Assembly: GCF_000826685.1 (NCBI RefSeq)
Contig: NZ_JROO01000007.1
Location: 1 to 64,000, forward strand
Origin: Streptomonospora alba
GTDB lineage: Bacteria > Actinomycetota > Actinomycetes > Streptosporangiales > Streptosporangiaceae
DNA length: 64,000 nt
Direction of reading: 5' to 3'
Of this stretch, positions 34,904 to 42,158 are shown piece by piece (position 1 is the stretch's first letter; each line of letters starts with the position of its first letter). The notes under the pieces were generated by a model. The model was given only the letters and a program-made list of their open reading frames with translations, was not told where the DNA came from and made no database searches. Position numbers and translations under genes: made by a program.

Positions 34904-35839
34904 TTAACCGATGATTCGTAATGCCTTCGGTATGGATTCGAGATTGACTCGTTTTCGGTGTCCGAGGTATTCGCCGTCGATCTGGAATGCGCGCGGAGTG
35001 CGGGACGTGATGGTTATCGCGCTCTGATCGTGCCACGAGACGTAGCCCGCTCCGCTGGGCGGAACGCCCCGGTGCGAGAGCATCCGGCGCAGCAGTTGGG
35101 CGGTGCGGGCGGTGCGCATCTGGGTGAGCGCGAACAGGTCCAGGCCCAGCCCGAACCGCGAGCGCGGCGTGGGCTGCACCGGCACCGAACCGGCGTAGGT
35201 CCACGGCGTGGTGTTCGTGACCAGTGCGAAGTACAGGTCCTGGACGGTCTCCCGTCCGGGGGCGTCGATGCGCAGCGACGGCAGATTGGCGTCGCCGCGC
35301 AGGAACATCTTCAGTGCGACGGAGATGTAGAGCCCGGGGGACGCCCGTCGCCCGCTGCGGCGCAGCCTGTCGACCTCGTGCACCACGTCGGCGTCCCAGC
35401 CGAAGCCTGCGCAGAAGGTGAAGTACCTGTCGTCCTCGTCGCTGCGCAGCCGCCCCAGACCGACCGAGCGGTCCTCGCCGTTGCGCGCCGCCTCCAGCAT
35501 CGCCCCGGTGGCCTCGATGGGGTCGGTCGGCTGGCCCAGCGCCCGCACGAAGACGTTGGCGCTGCCGCCGGGCAGGGCCGCGAAGCTGGGCCGCTCAAGG
35601 TGCTCGGGGGTCGACAGCAGACCGTTGACGACCTCGTTCACCGTCCCGTCGCCGCCGAGGCTGATGACCAGCTCGTAGCCCGCGTCCGCCGCCTGCCGCG
35701 CGAGTTCGCGGGCGTGGTCGCGGTACTCGGTCTGGGCGACGTCCAGTTCCATCTCACGGGCGATCGCACCGACGAGTACGTCGCGGGAACGGGGCGTGGT
35801 GGTGGTCGCCTGGGGGTTGACGATGAACAGGGCGCGCAC
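34904..35839 (-). CDS. Diacylglycerol kinase-family lipid kinase
   Basis: A 311-residue DagK-fold kinase. The catalytic signature is VISLGGDGTVNEVVNGL (about 70-86) with the GGDGT motif, preceded by RALFIVNPQATTTT and followed by ALPGGSANVFVRAL, the nucleotide/lipid-binding loop. Such enzymes phosphorylate diacylglycerol or sphingoid-like lipids at the membrane; actinobacteria have several paralogues. The GTG at 35839 follows a TAGACT box by 7 nt on the minus strand. It is upstream of and codirectional with whiB1, but 318 bp lie between, so they are probably separate units. Confidence 0.88.
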   Translation of the reverse strand: MRALFIVNPQATTTTPRSRDVLVGAIAREMELDVAQTEYRDHARELARQAADAGYELVISLGGDGTVNEVVNGLLSTPEHLERPSFAALPGGSANVFVRALGQPTDPIEATGAMLEAARNGEDRSVGLGRLRSDEDDRYFTFCAGFGWDADVVHEVDRLRRSGRRASPGLYISVALKMFLRGDANLPSLRIDAPGRETVQDLYFALVTNTTPWTYAGSVPVQPTPRSRFGLGLDLFALTQMRTARTAQLLRRMLSHRGVPPSGAGYVSWHDQSAITITSRTPRAFQIDGEYLGHRKRVNLESIPKALRIIG

Positions 35840-35846
35840 GCGGCCC

Positions 35847-35852
35847 AGTCTA
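35847..35852 (-). promoter_or_regulatory. -10 box (TAGACT) of the DagK gene, leaderless
   Basis: On the minus strand TAGACT, 7 nt, then GTG 35839, with no Shine-Dalgarno. Confidence 0.55.
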
Positions 35853-35902
35853 GGGCTCGCCCTCCGCAGTCGGGGCGTCGGCCCCTGCGCGCGCCGATTC
35901 CC

Positions 35903-35963
35903 GTTGATCTTGTACTTACGGTTACGGAACATCGATTTCAGTGACCGTAAGTACAAGATCAAC
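35903..35963. repeat. 20-bp perfect inverted repeat with 21-nt spacer
   Basis: Arm 1 (35903-35922, GTTGATCTTGTACTTACGGT) is the exact reverse complement of arm 2 (35944-35963). The arms are much lower in GC than the surroundings. It sits between two divergent genes whose start sites appear leaderless (35839 and 36014), so it probably is not transcribed from either. It could be a regulator-binding site, a recombination or transposon relic, or a cruciform. Confidence 0.9.
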
Positions 35964-36001
35964 AGTGATATGCCCGGCTCTGTGCATGCGCAGGGGCGGG
36001 A

Positions 36002-36007
36002 TAAGCT
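36002..36007 (+). promoter_or_regulatory. -10 box (TAAGCT), leaderless
   Basis: TAAGCT, 6 nt, then the GTG at 36014. No Shine-Dalgarno. Confidence 0.55.
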
Positions 36008-36013
36008 CGAAAC

Positions 36014-36427
36014 GTGTCTGCACGTCCGCTCACCATCACGCTCGCCGCGGCGGTCCAAGCCCTGGTCGCGGCCGCGGTCGCCGCCGGAGGCTGCTACGCC
36101 CTCGTGGGCACTCTGCTCGGCCGCGCCGCCGACGCGGGCTCGGCCGTCCCGCTGGCCGCCTTCGCGCTGCTGGCCGCGGCGGCCGCAGGCTACTGCGCAT
36201 GGGGGCTGTTCCGGTTGTACGACTGGGCGCGCACGCCGGTCGTGCTGACCCACATCTTCGTGCTTGTGGTGGCCTACTACATGTTCACCAGCGGACAGTA
36301 CGCCGCCTGCGCGGTCATGGTGGCCGCGGCGGCCGCGGGCCTGGCGCTGGTGCTGGCGCCTTCCACCACCGCCACCCTGTTCCCCGAGGGCGGTGTGCGC
36401 CGCGGCGGCTCCGACAGCGGCGGGTAG
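36014..36427 (+). CDS. Small four-helix membrane protein, function unknown
   Basis: A 137-residue hydrophobic protein with about four membrane helices (ITLAAAVQALVAAAVAAGGC, PLAAFALLAAAAAGYCAWGLF, VLTHIFVLVVAYYM, AACAVMVAAAAAGLALVL). The short polar tail is Gly/Arg-rich. No catalytic motif is recognised. Its only neighbours are a divergent lipid kinase and the convergent sigma factor (23 bp between stops). The start is leaderless-type. Confidence 0.75.
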   Translation: MSARPLTITLAAAVQALVAAAVAAGGCYALVGTLLGRAADAGSAVPLAAFALLAAAAAGYCAWGLFRLYDWARTPVVLTHIFVLVVAYYMFTSGQYAACAVMVAAAAAGLALVLAPSTTATLFPEGGVRRGGSDSGG

Positions 36428-36449
36428 CGCCGCCGGAGCCGCCGGGTGC

Positions 36450-37253
36450 TCAGTCGTCGGTGGTCAGCGCGTAGCGCAGCTGAGCCAGCGTGCGCGCGAG
36501 CAGCCGCGAAACGTGCATCTGCGAGATCCCCAGCTCTTGAGCGATCTGCGACTGGGTCATGTTGCCGAAGAAGCGCAGCAGCAGGATCCGCTTCTCGCGC
36601 GGCGGCAGCTGCTCCAGCAAGGGCTTGAGCGACTCCCGGTACTCCACGCCCTCCAGGGAGTCGTCGACGATTCCCAGCGAGTCGGCCACCGCGGGGGCGT
36701 CCTCGTCGCCGCTGTCGGGGGCGTCCAGCGACACGGTGGAGTAGGCGTTGGCCGACTCCAGGCCCTCCAGCACCTCCTCCTCGGACATCCCGAGGTGCTC
36801 GGCGAGCTCGTGGACGGTGGGCGCACGACCCTCCCGCTGGGAGAGGTCGCTGACGGCCTTGGTCAGCGACAGCTTCAGCTCCTGCAGCCGGCGCGGCACG
36901 CGCACCGCCCAGCCCTTGTCGCGGAAGTGCCGCTTGATCTCGCCGACGATGGTGGGTGTGGCGTAGGTGGAGAACTCCACGCCGCGGTCCAGGTCGAACC
37001 GGTCGATCGACTTGATCAGCCCGATGGTGGCGACCTGGGTGAGGTCGTCGAGCCACTCGCCGCGGTTGCGGAAGCGCCGTGCCAGGTACTCGACCAGGGG
37101 CAGGTGGAGCTCGACAAGTTCGTCGCGGATGCGCTGCCGTTCGGGAGCGTCCTCAGGAAGCTCGCTCAGGCGTTCGAACAACTCGCGCGCACGGGCGCGG
37201 TCAGGCACCGCGTGCTCCGTCTTCGCCGTCAGAGCGGGCCCCCTCTCGCTCAC
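36450..37253 (-). CDS. Group 3 RNA polymerase sigma factor (SigB/SigF family)
   Basis: A 267-residue alternative sigma factor. Region 2 shows LVEYLARRFRNRGEWLDDLTQVATIGLIKSIDRFDLDRGVEFSTYATPTIVGEIKRHFRDKGWAVRVPRRLQ (cited by domain), region 3 lies around RAPTVHELAEHLGMSEEEV, and region 4 ends in QLPPREKRILLLRFFGNMTQSQIAQELGISQMHVSRLLARTLAQLR. The family serves general stress, osmotic or development regulons. GTG 37253 overlaps the rsbW TGA (GTGA), so sigma and antisigma kinase are coupled, as in Streptomyces sig/rsb pairs. Confidence 0.93.
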   Translation of the reverse strand: MSERGPALTAKTEHAVPDRARARELFERLSELPEDAPERQRIRDELVELHLPLVEYLARRFRNRGEWLDDLTQVATIGLIKSIDRFDLDRGVEFSTYATPTIVGEIKRHFRDKGWAVRVPRRLQELKLSLTKAVSDLSQREGRAPTVHELAEHLGMSEEEVLEGLESANAYSTVSLDAPDSGDEDAPAVADSLGIVDDSLEGVEYRESLKPLLEQLPPREKRILLLRFFGNMTQSQIAQELGISQMHVSRLLARTLAQLRYALTTDD

Positions 37254-37675
37254 GCCGTCTCCGCCACGCCGCGCCGTTTGTGCAGCACGATGGAGACGCG
37301 GTCGTCAGGGCCGGCGTCGGCGTCGACCTCTCCGGCCAGGGCCGACAGGACGGTCCAGGCGAAGGTGTCGCGCGCGGGGAGCCGGCCGTCGGCCGTCAGC
37401 ACCGAGACGGAGATGCGCATCCCGTCGCCGGTGAGTTCGAAGTCGGTGGTCAGGTCGGTGCCCGGCAGTGCCTGGGTGAGCAGCATTGCGCAGGCCTCGT
37501 CGACCCCGATGCGCAGGTCCTCGATCTCGTCGAGGGTGAAGTCCAGTCGGGCCGCCAATCCCGCTGTGGCGGTGCGCAGCACGGACAGGTAAGCGCTGTC
37601 GGCCGGCATCCGGACCGTCACAGCGTCGCGAACCTCCGTTGCACCCGGGGTCGGTGCGGCGGTTTCTTCGGTCAC
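37250..37675 (-). CDS. rsbW: RsbW-type anti-sigma factor serine/threonine kinase
   Basis: A 141-residue GHKL-fold protein. The N-box LRIGVDEACAMLL and the later DDRVSIVL lie in an HATPase_c_2 domain. It likely binds and inhibits the sigma factor encoded next to it and phosphorylates an anti-anti-sigma protein not seen here. GTG 37675 follows GGAGGAGG by about 5 nt. No clear SigB-type promoter was found; a minus-strand TAGATT at about 37714-37719 is a possible -10. Confidence 0.85.
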   Translation of the reverse strand: MTEETAAPTPGATEVRDAVTVRMPADSAYLSVLRTATAGLAARLDFTLDEIEDLRIGVDEACAMLLTQALPGTDLTTDFELTGDGMRISVSVLTADGRLPARDTFAWTVLSALAGEVDADAGPDDRVSIVLHKRRGVAETA

Positions 37676-38261
37676 GTGCCTCCTCCGGGAAGCGAGATTG
37701 CCGCTTGACTGCAATCTATCTTGTTTCGGTCCGCGTCCGGTGCACACGCTTGGCACCGTGTCCCGTTCCGGCTTCCTATCCCTAGTCTCGGACACGCCCG
37801 AAAACGGGGGAGGGCCGGGGGCGCGGCGGATGCCGTGCCGATACGCCGCCGGAATCGCTTCGGTATCGGCGGATTCGGCGCCGTCGGATCGCGTCCCACC
37901 CGGGCGAGGCGCCCGCTCGAAAGCTCCCTGACCTCTACGGAACCGTGATGTCGGGAGTGCGAAGCGGCCCAAGAAACCCTACGGGGACCGTGCGGGGCCG
38001 CTTTCCGCAGAGGCTGCGGCGATGGGGCGCAGCTCGCGCAGCGATCGAGCCGGCTTGCCGCCGAGCGCACACCGAGGCTCTCAAGCGGGGCGTCACACCA
38101 CAGGACCGGCGCCGATGCGGCCGCACGAGCGATCACACCTTGACGAAGGTTCCCCGTCCCGGGGAGGTCGCGATCAGCCCCTCGTTACCCCATAGCGCGG
38201 CCGATGAGTTTGCGGCTCCCGGCCGGTCCAAGCTCGTAACACCCGAGGAAAGGACACGATC
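37676..38261. other. Gap upstream of rsbW, no gene found
   Basis: 586 bp between divergent rsbW and the DHFR-like gene. It contains an AAGCGGCCC/GGGCCGCTT inverted repeat (37962-37970, 37995-38003) and several overlapping, low-quality ORFs of 60-150 codons on both strands, none with a good start or family. Composition shifts toward lower GC near 38200, where the accessory patch begins. Confidence 0.4.
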
Positions 38262-38867
38262 ATGTCAGAGCTTCTCGTCGACTTCATCACCTCCCTCGAC
38301 GGCCACGCATCGGGAGAGGGCTGGCCCGGGTGGTGGGGCCTCGAAGGTCCGGAGTACCTCGCATGGGAGAGCAAGCAGCCCGAGGCCACCTACCTGATGG
38401 GAGCGAACACCTACCGCCAGATGTCCGGCTTCGCCGCCGGCGAGGTCCCGAATGGCCAAGACGCGTTCAGGGCCGAGGAAGAGGAGTCCGTGGACGAGCT
38501 CACGCGAGCGTCCAAGGTGGTGTTCTCCTCCTCACTCGAGGAACCACTCACGTGGGCCAACACGACGCTCGTACGCGGCGACGCCGTCGAGGCAGTCCGC
38601 GCGATGAAGGAGAACGGCTCGGGGCTCCTCAGCACGATCGGCAGCCTCAGCCTGTGCCGGTCCCTGCTCAAGGCCGGACTCGTCGACCGCTTCCGGGTCG
38701 TGATGTTCCCGGTGATCACCGGGGCCACGGGCGCGGAACGCATCTACGACGGCTATCCGGACGTCGCTCTTGAGATGATCGAGCACCGCACCTTCGACGG
38801 CCGCATCCAGTTGGTCGAGTACAAGCCCCGCGTGCTCGAGCACCCGCCGCTCGGCGCCCCTGCGTGA
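38262..38867 (+). CDS. Dihydrofolate reductase family protein (RibD C-terminal-like)
   Basis: A 201-residue RibD C-terminal/DHFR-like reductase. The start SELLVDFITSLDGHASGEGWPGWW, then TYLMGANTYRQMSGFA, KVVFSSSLEEPLTWANTTLV, LLSTIGSLSLCRSLLKAGLVDRFRVVMFPVITGATG match the family. It likely uses NADPH, but the substrate is unknown; it is not the folate enzyme itself. AGGAAAGG precedes the ATG. GC is visibly lower than in flanking genes, and an IS remnant follows, so it may be acquired. Confidence 0.87.
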   Translation: MSELLVDFITSLDGHASGEGWPGWWGLEGPEYLAWESKQPEATYLMGANTYRQMSGFAAGEVPNGQDAFRAEEEESVDELTRASKVVFSSSLEEPLTWANTTLVRGDAVEAVRAMKENGSGLLSTIGSLSLCRSLLKAGLVDRFRVVMFPVITGATGAERIYDGYPDVALEMIEHRTFDGRIQLVEYKPRVLEHPPLGAPA

Positions 38868-39006
38868 CGTCGCCCCGTCCGCCGGTGCGGACCGCCGCCA
38901 GGCCGGCGGGCGCGGAGCAAGCTAGAGAAATGGCTGTGCTAAGAGGTCCGCCGGGTAGGTGCGTGTCGGTGATGCAGAACAGGCACGGGCCTCGGTAACA
39001 GAAGAG

Positions 39007-39333
39007 GTGTTCTACACCGTGCTCTTCCCCGAGGTCCTCGTGCCTGCCCTGCCGTCTTCTGACATCGAACCGGACTGGGGCCGGTTCGTCGTGCTGATTC
39101 CCGAACCCATCGATACTCATCCGCTGGGCTGCCACAATCCACGCATCCCCGACCGGACCGTGTTCGACAAGCTCGTCCAGGTTCTGGTGCTGGGCGCCTC
39201 CTACCGCGAACGACGCGCCCGCGTCATCGGCGCCTTCATCGCTCTCGCCAACGCCGTCATCGTGACCCGACGACTACTGATTGAAGCCTGACCCAACCAC
39301 CGCTGGGACGACCGGCCGGCCCGTCGACCGTGA
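39007..39333 (+). pseudogene. Internally deleted IS5-family transposase remnant
   Basis: The N-terminal part (HPLGCHNPRIPDRTVFDKLVQVLVLGASY) reads like the start of an IS5-type transposase, but it then jumps directly to the C-terminal part (ERRARVIGAFIALANAVIVTRRLL), so the catalytic core with the DDE residues is missing. The frame then meets TGA at 39289-39291, where related proteins have tryptophan (TGG); reading on gives NHRWDDRPARRP to a stop at 39333. Start GTG 39007 is approximate. No terminal inverted repeats or target duplication could be seen. It cannot be an active transposase. Confidence 0.75.
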
Positions 39334-39376
39334 CCTACCCGCGAAACGCCTTAGCGCGGTACGTCTGCCGGTGCCG

Positions 39377-39616
39377 CTAAACGACGAAGGTCCCCTTCGC
39401 CGGAAGCGTGGTGACCAGACCTCGGTCGCGAAGTTCCTGGATCGCGCGGCGTGCGGTGCCGAGCGCGACGCCGTACTCCTCGGCGAGATCCCGTTCCCCG
39501 GGCAGCCGGGCACCGCTGGGAAGCTCGCCGGCGTCTCTCCGCTCGACAATGTGGTCGGCTACAGCCACGTAGACATAGCCGACCTTCGGGACCTCGAACT
39601 CTGAAACACCGCTCAC
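39377..39616 (-). CDS. Short GntR-type winged-helix regulator
   Basis: A 79-residue protein that is nearly only a GntR DNA-binding domain: GYVYVAVADHIVERRDAGELPSG, ARLPGERDLAEEYGVALGTARRAIQELRDRGLVTTLPAKGTFVV. No ligand domain follows, as in short YtrA/KorSA-like regulators of mobile elements. GTG 39616 fits a TACGGT box on the minus strand with 6 nt spacing. That box overlaps a perfect GTAGGAC/GTCCTAC palindrome, suggesting autorepression. It lies next to a transposase remnant and two coupled small genes. Confidence 0.8.
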   Translation of the reverse strand: MSGVSEFEVPKVGYVYVAVADHIVERRDAGELPSGARLPGERDLAEEYGVALGTARRAIQELRDRGLVTTLPAKGTFVV

Positions 39617-39622
39617 GGCATC

Positions 39623-39640
39623 ACCGTAGGACGGTCCTAC
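39623..39640. promoter_or_regulatory. Palindromic operator over the GntR gene's -10
   Basis: GTAGGAC-G-GTCCTAC (39626-39640) is a perfect 7-bp-arm palindrome. The minus-strand -10-like TACGGT (39623-39628) lies at its edge. A diverged copy of the same arm (CAGCGT...GACCG in minus-strand reading, about 39676-39696) is near the promoter of the divergent small genes. Confidence 0.65.
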
Positions 39641-39778
39641 GCTGCACAGAGGTATGGGTTGCGGCGTAACGCGGTATAGAGCGGTCTGACGCTGTATGAT
39701 GAGCACGGAGAAACGACAGGACCCCGCGACGGTGGCGGCCGTCCGGGGCCATGGCCTACCAGAGGAGACCTGGCAGAC

Positions 39779-40099
39779 ATGAAGATCCTAGTAGCCCTTG
39801 TGGCGATCCTCGTCCGGCGTGTTCGGGCGTCCTGCGGCGTTCACGCGCCGCTGTCGCCCGAATCCGACGACCTTCCTCCGCCCGTCCGCCCGGTGCCCGT
39901 CGTACGCACGGCCCGCGTCCGCCCGTATGTACGCGAGGCGCCTGCCCGTCCCGCCGAACCTCCGGCCGTCGCCGAGGGCGGCCCCACTCCCGTCGCTCCG
40001 TACGTGGCGCGGTGGGAACGCGATCGTGCCGTCGAGCAGGAGACGCGCGGCCGACGCGGCACACCCGTCTTCTGCGAGGCCGCCGGGGGTGTCCGATGA
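39779..40099 (+). CDS. Small Pro/Arg-rich protein, function unknown
   Basis: A 106-residue protein starting MKILVALVAILVRRVRA, then Pro- and Arg-rich text. A short hydrophobic N-terminus may be a membrane anchor. AGGAGA lies about 10 nt before the ATG, and TATGAT (39695-39700) could be the -10. It overlaps the next gene by four bases (ATGA) and sits beside the short GntR regulator, a pattern of small integrative-element remnants. I do not recognise a family. Confidence 0.55.
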   Translation: MKILVALVAILVRRVRASCGVHAPLSPESDDLPPPVRPVPVVRTARVRPYVREAPARPAEPPAVAEGGPTPVAPYVARWERDRAVEQETRGRRGTPVFCEAAGGVR

Positions 40100-40314
40100 T
40101 CTACTCGACCGACTGCCACGGCCGCCCCGACGAGGCGCACGCCGACGCGCTCTACGACACGCTGAGCGACGCCCTGAAGGAACGCGGCCAGACGCCCGCC
40201 CAGCGGGCGCGCGCCCAGGACAACGCCGACGCCGCCTTCAGCGTGCTGGACGTGTGGCTGCGGTCCGGCGGGGCGTGGCCGACGCCGTGGCGGCGCTGCG
40301 CGGGCGGCGAATAG
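40096..40314 (+). CDS. Small protein coupled to its upstream neighbour, function unknown
   Basis: A 72-residue acidic protein (MIYSTDCHGRPDEAHADALYD...WRRCAGGE). ATG 40096 overlaps the upstream TGA, so translation is probably coupled. It looks soluble and helical (ALKERGQTPAQRARAQDNADAAFSVLDVWL). No family is recognised. It is likely part of the same accessory unit as the GntR gene. Confidence 0.55.
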   Translation: MIYSTDCHGRPDEAHADALYDTLSDALKERGQTPAQRARAQDNADAAFSVLDVWLRSGGAWPTPWRRCAGGE

Positions 40315-40368
40315 CGGACCGTCGACCCGCACGGCCGGCGGCGCGGGCGGCCCCGGCCGTGCGGGGCG

Positions 40369-40737
40369 CTACGCCTCTGCGTTCAGATAGCGGCTGAGGA
40401 CGTCGGCTTCGGCCCGCAGGCGGTCGGCGGCGTCTTCGCGGCCCAGACGGACGTACTCCTGCGCCGAGGCCGAGCGCTCGCTGACCTCGCGCGCGACGAC
40501 CGCGTGGACGTCGGACTCGGTCAGGACGCGGCGCTCCGCCTCGGCCGCCCCGACGCCCACCGCCGCACCGGCGACGTGTTCGCCGCCGTCGGCGGGAACC
40601 GCAGAGTCGACCCCGGAGGACTCGGCGTTCTCGATGGCGGCCAGCGCCGAGCGGAGAGCGGAGGCGGCGACCTTGTCGCGGTTCTTCAGAGCGGCCGTCA
40701 GATCGCGCCGCAGATGGGTACGCACACGGCGGAACAT
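40369..40737 (-). CDS. GatB/YqeY domain-containing protein
   Basis: A 122-residue YqeY-like helical protein. The family start FRRVRTHLRRDLTAALKNRDKVAASALRSALAAIENAE is followed by VLTESDVHAVVAREVSERSASAQEYVRLGREDAADRLRAEADVLSRYL. It resembles the helical tail of GatB; the family is linked loosely to tRNA amidation but the stand-alone role is not known. Length is a little shorter than usual for YqeY. It converges with the small accessory genes. Confidence 0.85.
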   Translation of the reverse strand: MFRRVRTHLRRDLTAALKNRDKVAASALRSALAAIENAESSGVDSAVPADGGEHVAGAAVGVGAAEAERRVLTESDVHAVVAREVSERSASAQEYVRLGREDAADRLRAEADVLSRYLNAEA

Positions 40738-40785
40738 AGCCCGCCCAGGCGCGCGAGTCGAACGGTTTCCCCGGCCGCGCGCGGG

Positions 40786-41283
40786 TCAGGCGCCGCCCTT
40801 GGCGCCCAGGTCCCGCAGCGCCTCGCCGTCCAGGCGGAAGACCGTCCACTCGTCCATGGGCGTGGCGCCTAGGGCCGTGTAGAACTCGATGGACGGCGTG
40901 TTCCAGTCCAGCACCCACCACTGGAGCCGGTCGTAGCCGCGCTCGACGCAGAGTTCGGCGAGTGCGGTCAGCAGCGCCTTGCCGTAGCCGTGGCCGCGCA
41001 GTTCCGGGCGGACGTAAAGGTCCTCCAGGTAGATGCCCGGATTCCCGGTCCAGGTGGAGAAGTTGCGGAACCACAGCGCGAACCCGGCGACGGCGGCGGG
41101 ACCGCCGCCGTCGGGCGTGTGCTCGGCGATGTGCGCCCCGGCCACGGGGTCGTCGCCGAACAGCGCGTCGTGGAACTGCGCCTCGGTGGCCACGGCCGCC
41201 TCGGGCTCCTTCTCGTACTCGGCGAGCTCGCGCACCAGGCGGTGGATGACCGGGACGTCGTCGGGGCGGGCGGGGCGGATCAC
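40786..41283 (-). CDS. GNAT family N-acetyltransferase (spermidine/spermine-like)
   Basis: A 165-residue acetyltransferase. The acetyl-CoA loop is in RPELRGHGYGKALLTALAEL (RxxGxG/A), and WFRNFSTWTGNPGIYLEDLYV plus LQWWVLDWNTPSIEFYTALGA match the SSAT-like GNAT group that acetylates polyamines or related amines. The substrate is not certain. GTG 41283 follows GAGGAG. It is followed closely by the ABC importer genes on the same strand. Confidence 0.85.
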   Translation of the reverse strand: MIRPARPDDVPVIHRLVRELAEYEKEPEAAVATEAQFHDALFGDDPVAGAHIAEHTPDGGGPAAVAGFALWFRNFSTWTGNPGIYLEDLYVRPELRGHGYGKALLTALAELCVERGYDRLQWWVLDWNTPSIEFYTALGATPMDEWTVFRLDGEALRDLGAKGGA

Positions 41284-41333
41284 GGCTTCTCCTCGGCAGG
41301 GCGGTCGGCGGCGTGCGAGGCCGCGAAGGCGGC

Positions 41334-42140
41334 TCAGAGCACCTTGGACAGGAACGACCGGGTGCGGTCGTGCTGAGGGTCCGCCAGCACGCGGCGCGGC
41401 TCACCGGACTCCACCACGATGCCTTCGTCCATGAAGACGAGCTTGTCGCCGACCTCGCGGGCGAAGCCCATCTCATGGGTGACCACGACCATGGTCATGC
41501 CTTCCTCGGCCAGCCCCTTCATCACGTCCAGCACCTCGCCCACAAGCTCGGGGTCGAGTGCGCTGGTGGGCTCGTCGAACAGCATCAGCCCCGGGCGCAT
41601 CGCCAGAGCTCGGGCGATGGCCACACGCTGCTGCTGCCCGCCCGACAGCTGGCGCGGGTACTCCCCGGCCTTGTCGGCCAGGCCCACCCGGTCCAGCAGG
41701 TCCAGGGCCTCCTTGCGCGCCTCCGAGCGCGGGCGGTGGTTGACGCGGACCGGCGCCTCCAGGAGGTTGCCCAGCACGGTCATGTGCGGGAACAGATTGA
41801 AGTTCTGGAAGACCATGCCGATGCCGCGCCGCTGGCGGGCCACCTGGGCGTCGTGCAGTTCGTAGAGCTTGCCGGCGCGCTGCCGGTAGCCCATCAGCTG
41901 CCCGTCGACCCACAGCCGCCCAGCGCTGATCTTCTCCAGGTGGTTGATGCAGCGCAGGAACGTGGACTTGCCGGAACCGGAGGGGCCCACCACGCAGCAG
42001 ACGTCGCCGCGGTGCACCTCCATGTCGATCCCGCGCAGCACTTCCAGGCGGCCGAAGTGCTTGTGCACGTTCTCGGCCACGACCATCGGGTCGTCTCCGA
42101 GGCCGGTCGCCGTACCGGCCTCCGCGGTGTTCTGGGTCAA
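41334..42140 (-). CDS. Amino acid ABC transporter ATP-binding protein (GlnQ-like)
   Basis: A 268-residue importer ATPase. Walker [10 protein letters not shown] (about 54-62), Q-loop [15 protein letters not shown] signature [15 protein letters not shown], Walker [15 protein letters not shown], and switch histidine THEMGFA place it with the polar amino acid (PAAT/GlnQ) subfamily. It powers uptake together with the permease just upstream and the lipoprotein next to it. The order on the minus strand is binding protein, permease, ATPase, with short gaps, a standard operon. Confidence 0.95.
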   Translation of the reverse strand: MTQNTAEAGTATGLGDDPMVVAENVHKHFGRLEVLRGIDMEVHRGDVCCVVGPSGSGKSTFLRCINHLEKISAGRLWVDGQLMGYRQRAGKLYELHDAQVARQRRGIGMVFQNFNLFPHMTVLGNLLEAPVRVNHRPRSEARKEALDLLDRVGLADKAGEYPRQLSGGQQQRVAIARALAMRPGLMLFDEPTSALDPELVGEVLDVMKGLAEEGMTMVVVTHEMGFAREVGDKLVFMDEGIVVESGEPRRVLADPQHDRTRSFLSKVL

Positions 42141-42158
42141 CTCGCCGTCCTACTCGCT

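Noticed and set aside
37698-38136. Several 60-150 codon ORFs between rsbW and the DHFR-like gene
   Set aside because: They overlap each other on both strands, lack starts with ribosome binding sites and show no family.
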